A stretch of DNA of 32,759 nucleotides from an uncultured Eubacteriales bacterium (GTDB lineage Bacteria; Bacillota; Clostridia; Christensenellales; Aristaeellaceae). How positions within the stretch are numbered: position 1 is the first letter of the stretch; every line of letters starts with the position of its first letter. The position numbers and the translations under genes are program-made. Location of the stretch: positions 1 through 32,759 of the forward strand of contig CACXBB010000028.1 in assembly GCA_902765735.1 (NCBI GenBank). The letters run 5' to 3'. This document shows, in pieces, positions 16,417 to 24,310 of this stretch. The notes below the pieces were generated by a model. That model had not been told where the DNA came from. It saw only the letters and a list, made by a program, of their open reading frames with translations, and made no database searches.

Positions 16417-17544
16417 TTATTTAATTACACACAATTCGTATGCGCGGGTGCCCAGGCCGATCTTCTCGCCGTGGGCGAGGGTCTCCTTCCAGCGCACGTT
16501 GGGGTTGGAGTCCATGAAGTGGTCGTGGTGGTGGTGCCAGTCCGGCCGGGCCAGGTTGTCGCCGAGCTGGCTGTTGCGGATGGGCGCGGCCTGCTGACAC
16601 AGGTCGGCGCAGGCCTGGTCCAGCGCGACGGGGTCGAAGGACGCCAGCATGCCGATGTTGGGCAGGATGGGGGCGTCGTTTTCATCGTGGCAGTCGCAGT
16701 TGGGGGACACGTCCATGATCAGGCTGATGTGGAAGCAGGGCCGGCCGTGGCAGATGGCCTGGGTGTACTCCGCCATCTTGCGGCAGAGCATCTCGGTGGC
16801 GCTGCCGTTTACGTTGCTGATGGCGTCGAAGGCGCAGGCCCCGATGCAGCGGCCGCAGCCCTTGCAGACCGCGGGGTCGATGAACGCCTTGCGGTCCGCG
16901 CCGTAGGAGATGGCGTCGCTGCCGCACTCGCGGGCGCAGCGCCTGCAGCCCCGGCACAGCTCGGGGTCCACGATGGGCGTGCCCTCGTTGTGCTGGTGCA
17001 TCTTGCCGGCGCGGCTGCCGCCGCCCATGCCGATGTTCTTGATCGCGCCGCCGAAGCCGGTCATCTCGTGGCCTTTGAAGTGGGTCAGGGAGATGAGCAC
17101 GTCGGCGTCCATCAGCGCGCGGCCCACCAGCGCCGTCTGACATCACTCGCCATTGACGACGGGGACCTCCACGTCGTCGGTGCCCCGCAGGCCGTCGGCG
17201 ATGATGATCTGACAGCCGGTGGTCACGCTGTTGAAGCCGTTGATCTCCGCGCAGCTTAAGTGGTCGATGGCGTTCTTGCGGGAGCCGGGGTAGAGGGTGT
17301 TGCAGTCGGTCAGGAAGGGCTTGCCGCCCAGCTTGCGGATCAGGTCCGCCACAGCCCTGACGTAGTTCGGGCGCAGGTAGGCGAAGTTGCCCAGCTCGCC
17401 GAAGTGCATCTTGATCGCCACAAACTTGCCCTCGAAGTCGATGTGATCGATGCCAGCCGCCCGGCACAGCTTTTGCAGCTTCAGACCCTGGCTGACGCCC
17501 ACGCGCGTGCGAAAGTCGGTGAAGTAAACCTTGGCTTTTTCCAT
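16417..17544 (-). CDS. DUF362 iron-sulfur protein interrupted by one in-frame TGA (codon 134)
   Basis: Read through one TGA (17145-17143), this is a full-length 375-residue DUF362 protein. The N-terminal part begins MEKAKVYFTDFRTR and includes FVAIKMHFGELGN and FLTDCNTLYPGSRKNA. After the TGA the same frame continues with GRALMDADVLISLTHFKGHE and two ferredoxin motifs, CRGCRRCARECG and CKGCGRCIGACA, then ISLIMDVSPNCDCHDENDAP. Codon 134 is TGA and codon 135 is TGT (Cys), so selenocysteine beside cysteine is possible; a fresh nonsense mutation or sequencing error is the alternative. AAAGGAGG precedes the ATG at 17544. If the TGA is a stop, a GTG at 17127 could start the second part, but no good ribosome-binding site was seen for it. 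The function of DUF362 is not established; electron transfer is inferred from the clusters. Confidence 0.8.
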
Positions 17545-17602
17545 AAGAACCTCCTTTGGGGTGGTGTTGGGTTGTGATGAGGCGGGGGATTGGCGGTAAT
17601 GG

Positions 17603-17762
17603 AAATTGAGAATTGAAAATTGAGAATTGAGAATGGCGGTGCAAATCCTTCGGATTTGTTTGACTGAAATGGGTCGCGTCGGGATGCTGTAATCAAAGAA
17701 ATCCGGAAGGATTTCCACATTAACTCTCAATTCTCAATTCTCAATTCTAAATTCTAAATTCT
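17603..17762. repeat. Heptamer-armed inverted repeat element B
   Basis: The left arm (17603-17635) is AATTGAG/AATTGAA units. The right arm (17724-17762) is CTCAATT and CTAAATT units. The centre holds two small hairpins (AAATCC-TTC-GGATTT and GAAATCC-GGAA-GGATTTC). The right arm supplies the last codon (ATT) and TAG stop of the GNAT gene. The element fills most of the 209-bp gap between the DUF362 and GNAT genes; nothing else is seen there. Confidence 0.75.
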
Positions 17763-18335
17763 TCTCATCCCTGTTCTATTATAATCCTTCCTCAGTATCG
17801 CGTACAGCTCGACATCGACATACCGGCCCTTGTTGAAGAGGCGGCTTCGGAGGGTGCCCTCGTGCTGCATGTGGCACTTGCGCATCACCGCGCCGGAGGC
17901 GGGGTTGGTGGTCTCGTGCTGGGCCTCGATGCGGTTGAGAGACATGTGGTCGAAGCCGTACTGGATCACCGCCCTGAGCGCCTCGGTCATGAGGCCGCGC
18001 CCCCAGTATTCGCGGGCGAGGGAGTAGCCCACCTCGGCGGCAGCGTTGTCCTCCTGCACCCACATGAAGCCGATGGTGCCGATGATGTGCCCGGTCTCCG
18101 TCAGCTCGATGCCCCAGCTGGCGCTCTCGTGGCTTCGGTACTTCCTGAGCATGTAGCGCAGGAAGGCGCGGCTGTCGCCGATGGAGCGGTGGGCGTCCCA
18201 CAGCACGTGGCGGGCCACCTCCGGGTCCCGGCTGTACCGGTAGATATCCGCGGCGTCCCGCATGGTCAGCTTCCGAAGCCTGAGCCGCGGGGTGCGCAAG
18301 TCGGGCATGTAGATCAGCATTTCGGCTTTCAGCAT
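17754..18335 (-). CDS. GNAT acetyltransferase, RimJ/RimL type
   Basis: A 193-residue N-acetyltransferase of the Acetyltransf_3 group, which acetylates protein N-termini or small amines using acetyl-CoA. The opening PDLRTPRLRLRKLTMRDA is typical, followed by GTIGFMWVQEDNAAAEVGYSL and the acetyl-CoA loop YWGRGLMTEALRAVIQYGF (about 110-128). The late NPASGAVMRKCHMQHEGTLR also fits the family. The substrate is unknown. The start at 18335 has only a modest GAGG upstream, and a later ATG (MPDLRTP) is possible. It lies 16 bp downstream of the Nudix gene, so the two are probably co-transcribed. The final residue and stop come from repeat element B. Confidence 0.85.
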   Translation of the reverse strand: MLKAEMLIYMPDLRTPRLRLRKLTMRDAADIYRYSRDPEVARHVLWDAHRSIGDSRAFLRYMLRKYRSHESASWGIELTETGHIIGTIGFMWVQEDNAAAEVGYSLAREYWGRGLMTEALRAVIQYGFDHMSLNRIEAQHETTNPASGAVMRKCHMQHEGTLRSRLFNKGRYVDVELYAILRKDYNRTGMRRI

Positions 18336-18351
18336 GGATGAGGACCTCGGT

Positions 18352-18897
18352 CTATTTCAGTAAATCGGCGGCCATGAGCGCGGCGCAGATGGTCTTGGCG
18401 TCGGTGATCTCGCCCCGCATGATCTGCGCGACGACCTCGTCAAGCGGCAGTCTGACGAGGTTCAGGAATTCGTCGTCGTCGGGGTGGCTGTCGCCGGATT
18501 CGAGGTCCCGGGCCAGGTAGAGGGAGATCTTCTCGTCCGAGAAGCCCGGAGTGGTGAAGATGTCGGTCAGGTGGGTCCACGTTCCAGCGGTCAGGCCGGT
18601 CTCCTCCCGAAGCTCGCGCTTGGCGGCCTTGAGGCGGTCCTCTTCCTTATAATCCAGCTTGCCCGCCGGGATCTCCAAAAGCACCCGGTCCACGCAGGCG
18701 CGGTACTGCTTCACCAGCCAGGCGTTGCCGTCACCGTCCACGGGGATCACCGCCGACGCGCCGATGTGCCGGGCGCACTCCCGCTTCGCAAGCTGCCCGT
18801 TGGGGAGCTCGCAGGTCACGTGGTCGATGTGGAGTATGATGCCGTCGAATACCCTCTGGGAATCCACCGGCCTCTCAATGATGTTCAGATCGTTCAC
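18352..18897 (-). CDS. Nudix hydrolase, ADP-ribose pyrophosphatase-like
   Basis: A 181-residue protein of the ADP-ribose pyrophosphatase group, which cleaves ADP-ribose to AMP and ribose-5-phosphate. The Nudix box runs from GKLDYKEED to RELREETGL; compared with the strict GX5EX7REUXEEXGU pattern, one residue is inserted before the second acidic position. ASAVIPVDGDGNAWLVKQYR precedes it, and TPGFSDEKISLYLARDL follows, as in ADPRases. I chose the GTG at 18897 because GGAGG lies 9 bases upstream. The open frame extends further but would start inside the A+T-rich intergenic region without a site. It is first in a unit with the GNAT gene. Confidence 0.9.
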   Translation of the reverse strand: MNDLNIIERPVDSQRVFDGIILHIDHVTCELPNGQLAKRECARHIGASAVIPVDGDGNAWLVKQYRACVDRVLLEIPAGKLDYKEEDRLKAAKRELREETGLTAGTWTHLTDIFTTPGFSDEKISLYLARDLESGDSHPDDDEFLNLVRLPLDEVVAQIMRGEITDAKTICAALMAADLLK

Positions 18898-19030
18898 GGC
18901 GCTTCGCCTCCGGTTTGACAGGATGGTCAAATATTCGACGGGCGGTGGCAAAATCCTGCAAAAACGGTATTCTATGGCCGAAAACTGAATGTTATATTTT
19001 GGATTTTCGCCTTTATTCACCTGCGCTCAA

Positions 19031-19059
19031 TTGACATTTCACCTCAAAACAGTTATAAT
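19031..19059 (+). promoter_or_regulatory. Consensus sigma-A promoter for rplU-prp-rpmA
   Basis: TTGACA (19031-19036) and TATAAT (19054-19059) are both perfect with a 17-bp spacer. Transcription should start near 19066, leaving a leader of about 85 bases before rplU. Confidence 0.85.
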
Positions 19060-19063
19060 CATT

Positions 19064-19140
19064 CGGTAAGCCGCTCGAAACCGGCTTCAAATTCATGCTT
19101 TGAACGGCATGGTGCCCAGTTTCGGCGAGATTTTAAATAG
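19064..19140 (+). ncRNA. Possible L21-type leader of the rplU operon
   Basis: The leader between promoter and rplU contains small inverted repeats (GCCG-CTCGAAA-CCGGC and ATGC-TTTGAACG-GCAT). A structured autoregulatory leader is known upstream of rplU in many Firmicutes. I could not match this one to the model by eye. Confidence 0.3.
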
Positions 19141-19152
19141 GAGGTGCAACGC

Positions 19153-19464
19153 GTGTACGCAGTCATTAAGACCGGTGGCAAGCAGTACCGTGTTCAGCAG
19201 GGCGACGTGATCTTCGTTGAGAAGCTCGACGCGCAGGCGGATGAAGCGGTTACTTTTGACGAGGTTCTGCTCGTCGGCGATGCGGATCAGGCCAAGGTCG
19301 GCACGCCCGTCGTGGAAGGCGCGAAGGTCGAGGGCAAGGTTCTCGCTCAGGTGAAGAGCCGCAAGATCGTCGTCTATAAGTACAAGGCCAAGAAGAACGA
19401 GCGCAAAAAGCAGGGCCATCGTCAGCCCTACACCAAGGTTGAAATCACGGCCGTCAACGCCTGA
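19153..19464 (+). CDS. rplU: 50S ribosomal protein L21
   Basis: Structural protein of the large ribosomal subunit, 103 residues, the usual size. The N-terminus [14 protein letters not shown] and the C-terminal [11 protein letters not shown] are diagnostic. I chose the GTG at 19153, with AGGAGG 8 bases upstream, rather than the in-frame GTG at 19144, which would be too close to that site and would add a non-conserved MQR. The stop overlaps the prp start (TGATG), so the genes are translationally coupled. The canonical Firmicute order rplU-prp-rpmA follows. Confidence 0.97.
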   Translation: MYAVIKTGGKQYRVQQGDVIFVEKLDAQADEAVTFDEVLLVGDADQAKVGTPVVEGAKVEGKVLAQVKSRKIVVYKYKAKKNERKKQGHRQPYTKVEITAVNA

Positions 19465-19817
19465 TGAGATTCCATGGTACGACCGTTACATTCTTTAAAC
19501 GGTCAGACGGCGCGCTGATCGGCTATCGGGCCGGGGGGCATTCGGGTTACGCAGAGGCGGGCGCGGACATCGTCTGCGCCGGGGTTTCGGCCCTGACCCA
19601 GAGCACCTTAAACGGCCTTCAGAACATCCTGAAGGCGCCGGTTCGGTCAAAGATCGACGAGCGCGCGGCCTCACTGGAGGCCGAGCTCACGCCTGAGGCG
19701 ACCAGGGAGCAGGTGGATCGGGCACAGTTGCTGCTCGAGACCCTCTTGCAGGGCCTTCAGGCCATGGAGAGGAGTTATCCTCGAAATGTACGCATATTCT
19801 TCGAAGAACGGAGGTAA
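19464..19817 (+). CDS. prp: Ribosomal-processing cysteine protease Prp
   Basis: Cysteine protease that removes the N-terminal extension of ribosomal protein L27 in Firmicutes and relatives. The 117-residue product carries the catalytic pair His26 (GGHSGYA) and Cys38 ([11 protein letters not shown]), at the spacing known for the family. It sits between rplU and rpmA, overlapping rplU by one base (TGATG). The presence of a matching cleavage motif in the adjacent L27 supports the function. It ends 5 bp before rpmA. Confidence 0.95.
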   Translation: MRFHGTTVTFFKRSDGALIGYRAGGHSGYAEAGADIVCAGVSALTQSTLNGLQNILKAPVRSKIDERAASLEAELTPEATREQVDRAQLLLETLLQGLQAMERSYPRNVRIFFEERR

Positions 19818-19822
19818 GGCAC

Positions 19823-20122
19823 ATGTTCATGATGAATCTTCAGCTCTTCGCTCATAAGAAGGGAATGGGTTCCTCCCGCAACGGCCGTGACAGCCATGCG
19901 CAGCGCCTCGGCGTGAAGCGCGCGGACGGTCAGTTCGTGCTCGCGGGCAACATTCTCGTTCGTCAGCGCGGAACCAAGTTCCATCCCGGCCACAACGTGG
20001 GCATCGGCGACGACGATACCCTGTACGCGAAGCTGGATGGCGTCGTAAAGTTCGAGCGCCTGGGCAAGACCCGCAAGCAGGTCAGCATCTATCCCAAGAC
20101 GGAGGCTGTCGCAGCGGAATAA
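19823..20122 (+). CDS. rpmA: 50S ribosomal protein L27 with Prp-cleavable N-terminus
   Basis: Large-subunit protein near the peptidyl transferase centre, 99 residues. The protein opens [16 protein letters not shown]. The NLQLF/A stretch matches the LQFF/A site cut by Prp, so mature L27 should begin at Ala10 (AHKKG). The downstream [17 protein letters not shown] is diagnostic for L27. GGAGG lies about 9 bases before the ATG, overlapping the end of prp. The site has Leu-Phe rather than the common Phe-Phe, a mild variation. A terminator hairpin follows the stop. Confidence 0.97.
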   Translation: MFMMNLQLFAHKKGMGSSRNGRDSHAQRLGVKRADGQFVLAGNILVRQRGTKFHPGHNVGIGDDDTLYAKLDGVVKFERLGKTRKQVSIYPKTEAVAAE

Positions 20123-20141
20123 TCTCATAGGAACGGAAAAA

Positions 20142-20172
20142 CGCGCCATGACGGAAGCCGTGGCGCGCTTTT
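20142..20172 (+). terminator. Terminator of rplU-prp-rpmA
   Basis: CGCGCCA (20142-20148) pairs with TGGCGCG (20161-20167), with an inner CGG/CCG, followed by C and TTTTT. It starts 20 bp after the rpmA stop. Confidence 0.85.
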
Positions 20173-20182
20173 TCATGGCTCT

Positions 20183-20444
20183 TCACGGAAACTTGTGGGA
20201 TGCCGACTCCCTCCGTCTCGGCTACGCCGAGCCACCTCCCTCGATGAGGGAGGCTTTGGGTTCGCTGCCAAAAGGCTCCCGTCTTGGCCCCCTCTCCGAG
20301 GGGGCTGTCAGCGAAGCTGACTGGGGGAGTGAAGGGAGCTGGCGCGCTGCGCCTGAGGGAGTCCTCTCTGAGGGAGCTGGCGCACAGCGCCTGAGGGAGT
20401 TTCTTCACAATCCCACATGAAAACGAGAAGAACCTTTTTCATGC
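20183..20444. repeat. Array of double-hairpin repeats between rpmA and ogg
   Basis: The gap holds at least four related hairpin units: CTCCCTCCGTC with stem TCGGC-TAC-GCCGA (20207-20254); a unit with stem TCAGC-GAA-GCTGA (about 20274-20329); and two inverted units with stems GGCGC-GCT-GCGCC (20335-20362) and GGCGC-ACA-GCGCC (20371-20400). The edges, TTCACGGA on the left and ATCCCACA then GAGAAG on the right, resemble those of the array at 30258-30657. No gene is seen. Confidence 0.7.
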
Positions 20445-20463
20445 CTTGAAGGAGGATGTACAA

Positions 20464-21285
20464 ATGCTGGTGGGAGACGAGGCGCTGGATTTGAGGCTGA
20501 CGCTGATCGACTCGGCCCAGTGCTTCAGGTGGGTGGAAAAGGACGGCCGGTTCGGGTGCGTGTTGGACGGCAGGGCCGTGTGGCTTCACCGGGACGACGA
20601 CGGCATCCACGCCGAGGGCGGCGCGGACCGGGAGGCCCTGCGCCACTACCTGGATCTGGACCGGGACTACGGTGCGCTGGCGGCGGAGTACGGCCACATC
20701 CCCGCGGCGCGGCGGGCGATCGGGCTGTATCCCGGCCTGCGGGTGCTGAACCAGCCGGCCTGGGAGGCGCTGATCTGCTTCATACTGTCGGCCAACAACA
20801 ACGTGCCGCGCATCCGGGGGCTGGTGGCGGCGTTGAGCGCGCGCTACGGCGAGGACTGCGGCGGCCTGCACGGCTTCCCGACGCCGGAGGCCCTCGCCAA
20901 CGCCGACGAGGCGGCGCTCAGGGCGCTGAAGGTGGGGTATCGGGCCCGGTATCTGATCGACACGGCGCGGCGGGTGTGCGACGGCTTTCCCCTCGACGAC
21001 CTTCGGCGCATGCCCTGCGACGAGGCCCGGGCGCGGCTGGTCAGCCTGCCCGGGGTGGGGGAGAAGGTGGCCGACTGCGTGCTTCTGTTCGGCTGCGAAC
21101 AGACCTCGGCCTTCCCGGTGGACGTGTGGGTGGCGCGGCTGCTGACGGACTGGTTCGGCCTCGAGTGCAGATCCCGCAGCGCCCTGGGCCGCCAGGCCCG
21201 GGCGCTGCTCGGCGAGCACGCCGGGCTGATGCAGCAGTTTCTGTTCCACGCCGCCCGGACGGGGGGAGTGGAGCTTGGGGGATAG
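20464..21285 (+). CDS. ogg: 8-oxoguanine DNA glycosylase/lyase, OGG1 type
   Basis: Base-excision repair enzyme that removes 8-oxoguanine and nicks the abasic site. The 273-residue protein has an OGG N-terminal domain (about 1-95) and the helix-hairpin-helix GPD domain. LVSLPGVGEKVADCVLLFG (192-210) holds the catalytic Lys201, and PVDVWVARLL holds Asp220, equivalent to human OGG1 K249 and D268. FILSANNNVPRI (107-118) is also characteristic of the OGG1 family as found in clostridia. AAGGAGG lies 8 bases before the ATG at 20464; an in-frame start 18 bp upstream would overlap it. The gene stands alone after the hairpin array, and its TAG stop is followed at once by heptamer-armed element C. Confidence 0.92.
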   Translation: MLVGDEALDLRLTLIDSAQCFRWVEKDGRFGCVLDGRAVWLHRDDDGIHAEGGADREALRHYLDLDRDYGALAAEYGHIPAARRAIGLYPGLRVLNQPAWEALICFILSANNNVPRIRGLVAALSARYGEDCGGLHGFPTPEALANADEAALRALKVGYRARYLIDTARRVCDGFPLDDLRRMPCDEARARLVSLPGVGEKVADCVLLFGCEQTSAFPVDVWVARLLTDWFGLECRSRSALGRQARALLGEHAGLMQQFLFHAARTGGVELGG

Positions 21286-21287
21286 AA

Positions 21288-21550
21288 GAGTGGAGAGCGG
21301 AGAGTGCAGAGTGCAGAGTACAGAGTACAGAGTATCGAGTGGGGTCCATCGCTCGGCTGTCGTTGTAGGGGCGCTTCCGCGCTTGCGCCTGACCTCATCG
21401 CCCGGAACCTCGTCGTAGGGGCGGCGATGCGCCGCCCGCCCGAACGGAACCATGGATTCGTATTGGGCGGGCGCAGCATCGGCGCCCCTACGCGATATAT
21501 AACGGCATTTCTAAAACTGCACTCTGTACTCTTAACTCTTCACTCTGTTA
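21288..21550. repeat. Heptamer-armed inverted repeat element C with nested core
   Basis: The left arm (21288-21341) is a run of AGAGTNN units (AGAGTGG, AGAGTGC twice, AGAGTAC twice and others). The right arm (21516-21550) has the inverted NNACTCT units. The interior carries a second copy of the 77-bp GTAGGGGCG core and a shorter relative before it (from 21366). The element exactly fills the space between the stops of the convergent ogg and sortase genes. Confidence 0.8.
21415..21491. repeat. 77-bp GTAGGGGCG...CGCCCCTAC core repeat, copy 2
   Basis: Matches 2413-2489 at 73 of 77 positions by hand alignment. The differences are three in the central spacer and one in the right half. It is nested in element C here and in a MITE with unrelated arms there. 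Confidence 0.85.
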
Positions 21551-22555
21551 TTATAATCCCGCGAACAGCGCCCGGATGCTCTGCTCATCCTCGTCGGGGC
21601 GCAGCCGGCGCAGGGCGAGTATGAACCGGCCCTCGCGGTTGGTGTAGTCGCAGGTGACCAGCAGCAGTAGCTTATCGCCGTAGCGCACGTCCACGGGCAG
21701 TTTGAGGGCGCTGCGGCTTATCATCTTGAGGGTGAAGAGCTCGAAGCGGGTCTCGTCGAACACGAACTGGCGCACGTCGAAGTAGTGGCTGTCGCCGGGC
21801 TTCATGCTGGCGGTGAAGGCGGCGAAGGGCACGTACAGCCGGTTTTCATAGATCGTGTCGAAGCGCGCCAGCGGGTGCATCTTCATGAAATTGAGGGCGG
21901 CGAAGCTGTCCAGGCGCCCGAACATGGCGCCGTTTTTCATGTTGTGGCCGTAGACGATCAGGCAGTCGTCCTCCGGGGTCAGGCGGTTCACGCCGTCCAG
22001 GAACAGGCAGCCCTCCCGGCTTTTCTCGCCGTCGAAGTTGTGGGTGAGGTAGTATTCGTTGTCGTTTTCCCGCTGGGTGACCGGCAGGGACAGAAACCCC
22101 GGAATGTCCAGGTAGCCCACGGTGTCGGGGTTGTACTGTATGAGCTGGCTGAACGCCTGCTGCACCGGCGGGGCGGTGGGCAGCGCGTAGATCTGCGTCT
22201 GCGGGCCGCGGGTGCCGATGGGCTCGTCCAGGGGCACGGCGGGCTCGGTTCGCTCGGGCGCGGGGGTGTCCGTGGGTTCGGAGGTGGGCGCGGCGTCCTC
22301 CGGCGTCGGGTCGGCGGACTCGGGTGCCTGCGTCGGCTCCAGGGTCAGGGGCACGATGGCGGTGGGCTCGGGGCTGTACATCGCGCGGTAGCGGTCCGCG
22401 TCGCCCTGTATGCGCGCGCGGTTGGCAAACCAGCCCGCCGCGTAGCCGCCCAGCCCCACGATGATCAGCAGAAGCAGCACGCACACCACCGTCAGGGCGC
22501 GGCGCTGCAGCCGGCGGTAAAGGCTGTCGGATGTATTTCGCTTTTTTCGGGACAT
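21551..22555 (-). CDS. srtB: Class B sortase
   Basis: Membrane-anchored transpeptidase that attaches proteins to the cell wall. The 334-residue product has a basic N-terminus, one membrane helix (about 20-41), a Pro/Thr/Glu-rich linker (about 60-130) and a sortase B catalytic domain. Catalytic residues are His204 (VYGHNMKNGAMF), Cys302 (LLLVTCDYTN) and Arg310 (GRFILALRRL). I chose the ATG at 22555, with GGAGG 5 bases upstream; the longer frame begins ahead of this site. No substrate with an obvious sorting signal is in the window. A TTGCTT/TATAAT promoter lies upstream. The long acidic linker may span the wall. Confidence 0.9.
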   Translation of the reverse strand: MSRKKRNTSDSLYRRLQRRALTVVCVLLLLIIVGLGGYAAGWFANRARIQGDADRYRAMYSPEPTAIVPLTLEPTQAPESADPTPEDAAPTSEPTDTPAPERTEPAVPLDEPIGTRGPQTQIYALPTAPPVQQAFSQLIQYNPDTVGYLDIPGFLSLPVTQRENDNEYYLTHNFDGEKSREGCLFLDGVNRLTPEDDCLIVYGHNMKNGAMFGRLDSFAALNFMKMHPLARFDTIYENRLYVPFAAFTASMKPGDSHYFDVRQFVFDETRFELFTLKMISRSALKLPVDVRYGDKLLLLVTCDYTNREGRFILALRRLRPDEDEQSIRALFAGL

Positions 22556-22587
22556 TGAAGCCTCCGGGAGGTTGTTTTTTCTCACCT

Positions 22588-22616
22588 ATTATAATGGATA
22601 TCGCCGCGAAAAGCAA
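22588..22616 (-). promoter_or_regulatory. Promoter of the sortase gene
   Basis: On the minus strand TTGCTT (22616-22611) and TATAAT (22593-22588) are separated by 17 bp, about 33 bp upstream of the sortase start. Confidence 0.55.
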
Positions 22617-22652
22617 GCGCAACAAATGCGCAGCGTTTATGAACAAAAACTC

Positions 22653-22681
22653 TTGACGTTTCGGGCTTTTCCTGTTAATAT
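22653..22681 (+). promoter_or_regulatory. Promoter of the second isomerase gene
   Basis: TTGACG (22653-22658) and TAATAT (22676-22681) have a 17-bp spacer, about 65 bp upstream of the ATG. The leader ends in AAAGGAGGAG. Confidence 0.55.
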
Positions 22682-22746
22682 TATAGAGGGAAAGTTATGC
22701 GCAAGTTAAACAACGCAAAACACACATATCAAAGGAGGAGATACCT

Positions 22747-24234
22747 ATGAACAACATTCCGCAGGTCAAGATGGGCATCATCGCGGTCAGCCGCGACTGC
22801 TTCCCGATCACGCTTTCCGAAAAGCGCCGCAAGGCCATCGTGGCGAAGCTGCAGGAGAAGAAGTTTGACATCTACGAGTGTCAGACCATCATCGAGGGCG
22901 GCATCGACGCCAATGTGAACGAGGCCTATGACGAGATCGTAAAGTCCGGCATCAACGCGCTGGTCGTGTTCCTGGGCAACTTTGGCCCCGAGGGCCCGGA
23001 GACCCTGATCGCCAAGAAGTTCGGCGGCCCGGTGATGTACATCGCGGCGGCCGAGGAGAATATCGGCGTGCTGTCGTCCGACCGTGGCGACGCCTACTGC
23101 GGCATGCTGAACGCTTCCTACAACCTGAAGCTCAGCGGCATCAAGGCCTATATTCCCGAGTATCCCGTGGGCGACGCGGAGTATTGCGCCAACGAGATCA
23201 TCGACTTCGAGCCCATCGCCCGCGCGATCCTCGGCCTGCAGGATCTCAAGATCATCACCTTCGGCCCCCGTCCGTTCGACTTCCTGGCCTGCAACGCCCC
23301 CATCGCCCCGATCTTCAAGCTGGGCGTGAACGTGCAGGAGAACAGCGAGCTGGACCTGCTGAAGGCTTACAGGGAGCATGCCAACGACCCCCGCATCCCC
23401 GCCAAGATCAAGGAGATGGAGGAGGAGCTCGGCGAGGGCAACAAGATGCCCGGCATCCTGCCCAGGCTTGCGCAGTATGAACTGACCCTGCTCGACTGGA
23501 TCGAGGCCAACAAGGGCACCGCCAAGTACGTGGCCATGGCCAACAAGTGCTGGCCCGCCTTCCAGACCGAGTTCGGCTTCGTGCCCTGCTATGTCAACTC
23601 CCGCCTGACCGCCATGGGCATCCCGGTGGCCTGCGAGGTGGACATCTACGGCGCGCTGTCCGAGTACATCGGCACCTGCGTGACCGGCGCTCCCGTCACC
23701 CTGCTCGACATCAACAACAGCGTGCCCGCCGACATGTTCAACCAGAGCATCAAGGACTGCTATGACTACGGCTTCACCGAGACCTTCATGGGCTTCCACT
23801 GCGGCAACACCCCCATGTGCCGACTGAGCAAGGGCACCATGAAGTATCAGCTGATCATGAAGCGCTCCCTCGAGCCCGACACCGAGCCCGACATCACCCG
23901 CGGCACCCTCGAGGGCGATATCGCTCCCGGCGAGATCACCTTCTATCGCCTCCAGGGCAACAAGGACAGCGTGCTGCAGTCCTACATCGCCCAGGGCGAG
24001 ATCCTGCCCGTGGCGACCCAGTCCTTCGGCGGCATCGGCGTGTTCGCCATCCCCGAGATGAACCGCTTCTATCGCCATGTGCTCATCGAGGACGGCTATC
24101 CGCACCATGGCGCGGTGGCCTTCGGCCATGCGGGCAAGGCGCTCTATGAGGTGTTCAAGTACCTGGGCGTGGAGAAGATCAGCTTCAACCAGCCCAAGGG
24201 CTGCTACTACAAGAGCGAGAATCCCTTCGCTTGA
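22747..24234 (+). CDS. Fucose/arabinose isomerase-fold protein, second copy
   Basis: A 495-residue cytoplasmic protein of the L-fucose isomerase-like group. Probable metal ligands are Glu297 (VACEVDIYGAL), Asp321 (LLDINNS) and His453/His454 (YPHHGAVAFGHAGKAL), with FHCGNTP at 350-356. The same motif order occurs in the isomerase at 10953-12356, but the two differ widely elsewhere. Members interconvert aldoses and ketoses; the substrate here is unknown. It stands alone with its own promoter, a very strong ribosome-binding site (AAAGGAGGAG) and a strong terminator. It uses preferred-looking GC-ending codons throughout, which suggests high expression (inference). Confidence 0.8.
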   Translation: MNNIPQVKMGIIAVSRDCFPITLSEKRRKAIVAKLQEKKFDIYECQTIIEGGIDANVNEAYDEIVKSGINALVVFLGNFGPEGPETLIAKKFGGPVMYIAAAEENIGVLSSDRGDAYCGMLNASYNLKLSGIKAYIPEYPVGDAEYCANEIIDFEPIARAILGLQDLKIITFGPRPFDFLACNAPIAPIFKLGVNVQENSELDLLKAYREHANDPRIPAKIKEMEEELGEGNKMPGILPRLAQYELTLLDWIEANKGTAKYVAMANKCWPAFQTEFGFVPCYVNSRLTAMGIPVACEVDIYGALSEYIGTCVTGAPVTLLDINNSVPADMFNQSIKDCYDYGFTETFMGFHCGNTPMCRLSKGTMKYQLIMKRSLEPDTEPDITRGTLEGDIAPGEITFYRLQGNKDSVLQSYIAQGEILPVATQSFGGIGVFAIPEMNRFYRHVLIEDGYPHHGAVAFGHAGKALYEVFKYLGVEKISFNQPKGCYYKSENPFA

Positions 24235-24253
24235 TGGACAAAACGACATAAGG

Positions 24254-24288
24254 CGGAGGCTGTTCCGGGTCGGAACAGCCTCCGTTTT
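24254..24288 (+). terminator. Terminator of the second isomerase gene
   Basis: CGGAGGCTGTTCC and GGAACAGCCTCCG form a perfect 13-bp stem with a 5-base loop, followed by TTTT. It starts 20 bp after the stop codon. Confidence 0.9.
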
Positions 24289-24310
24289 ATGTGTAAGGTA
24301 GGTTCGGGAC

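Noticed and set aside
16417-17544. Alternative genetic code reading TGA as an amino acid
   Set aside because: Several genes, such as rplU, birA and the MerR-type gene, end in TGA at sensible positions.
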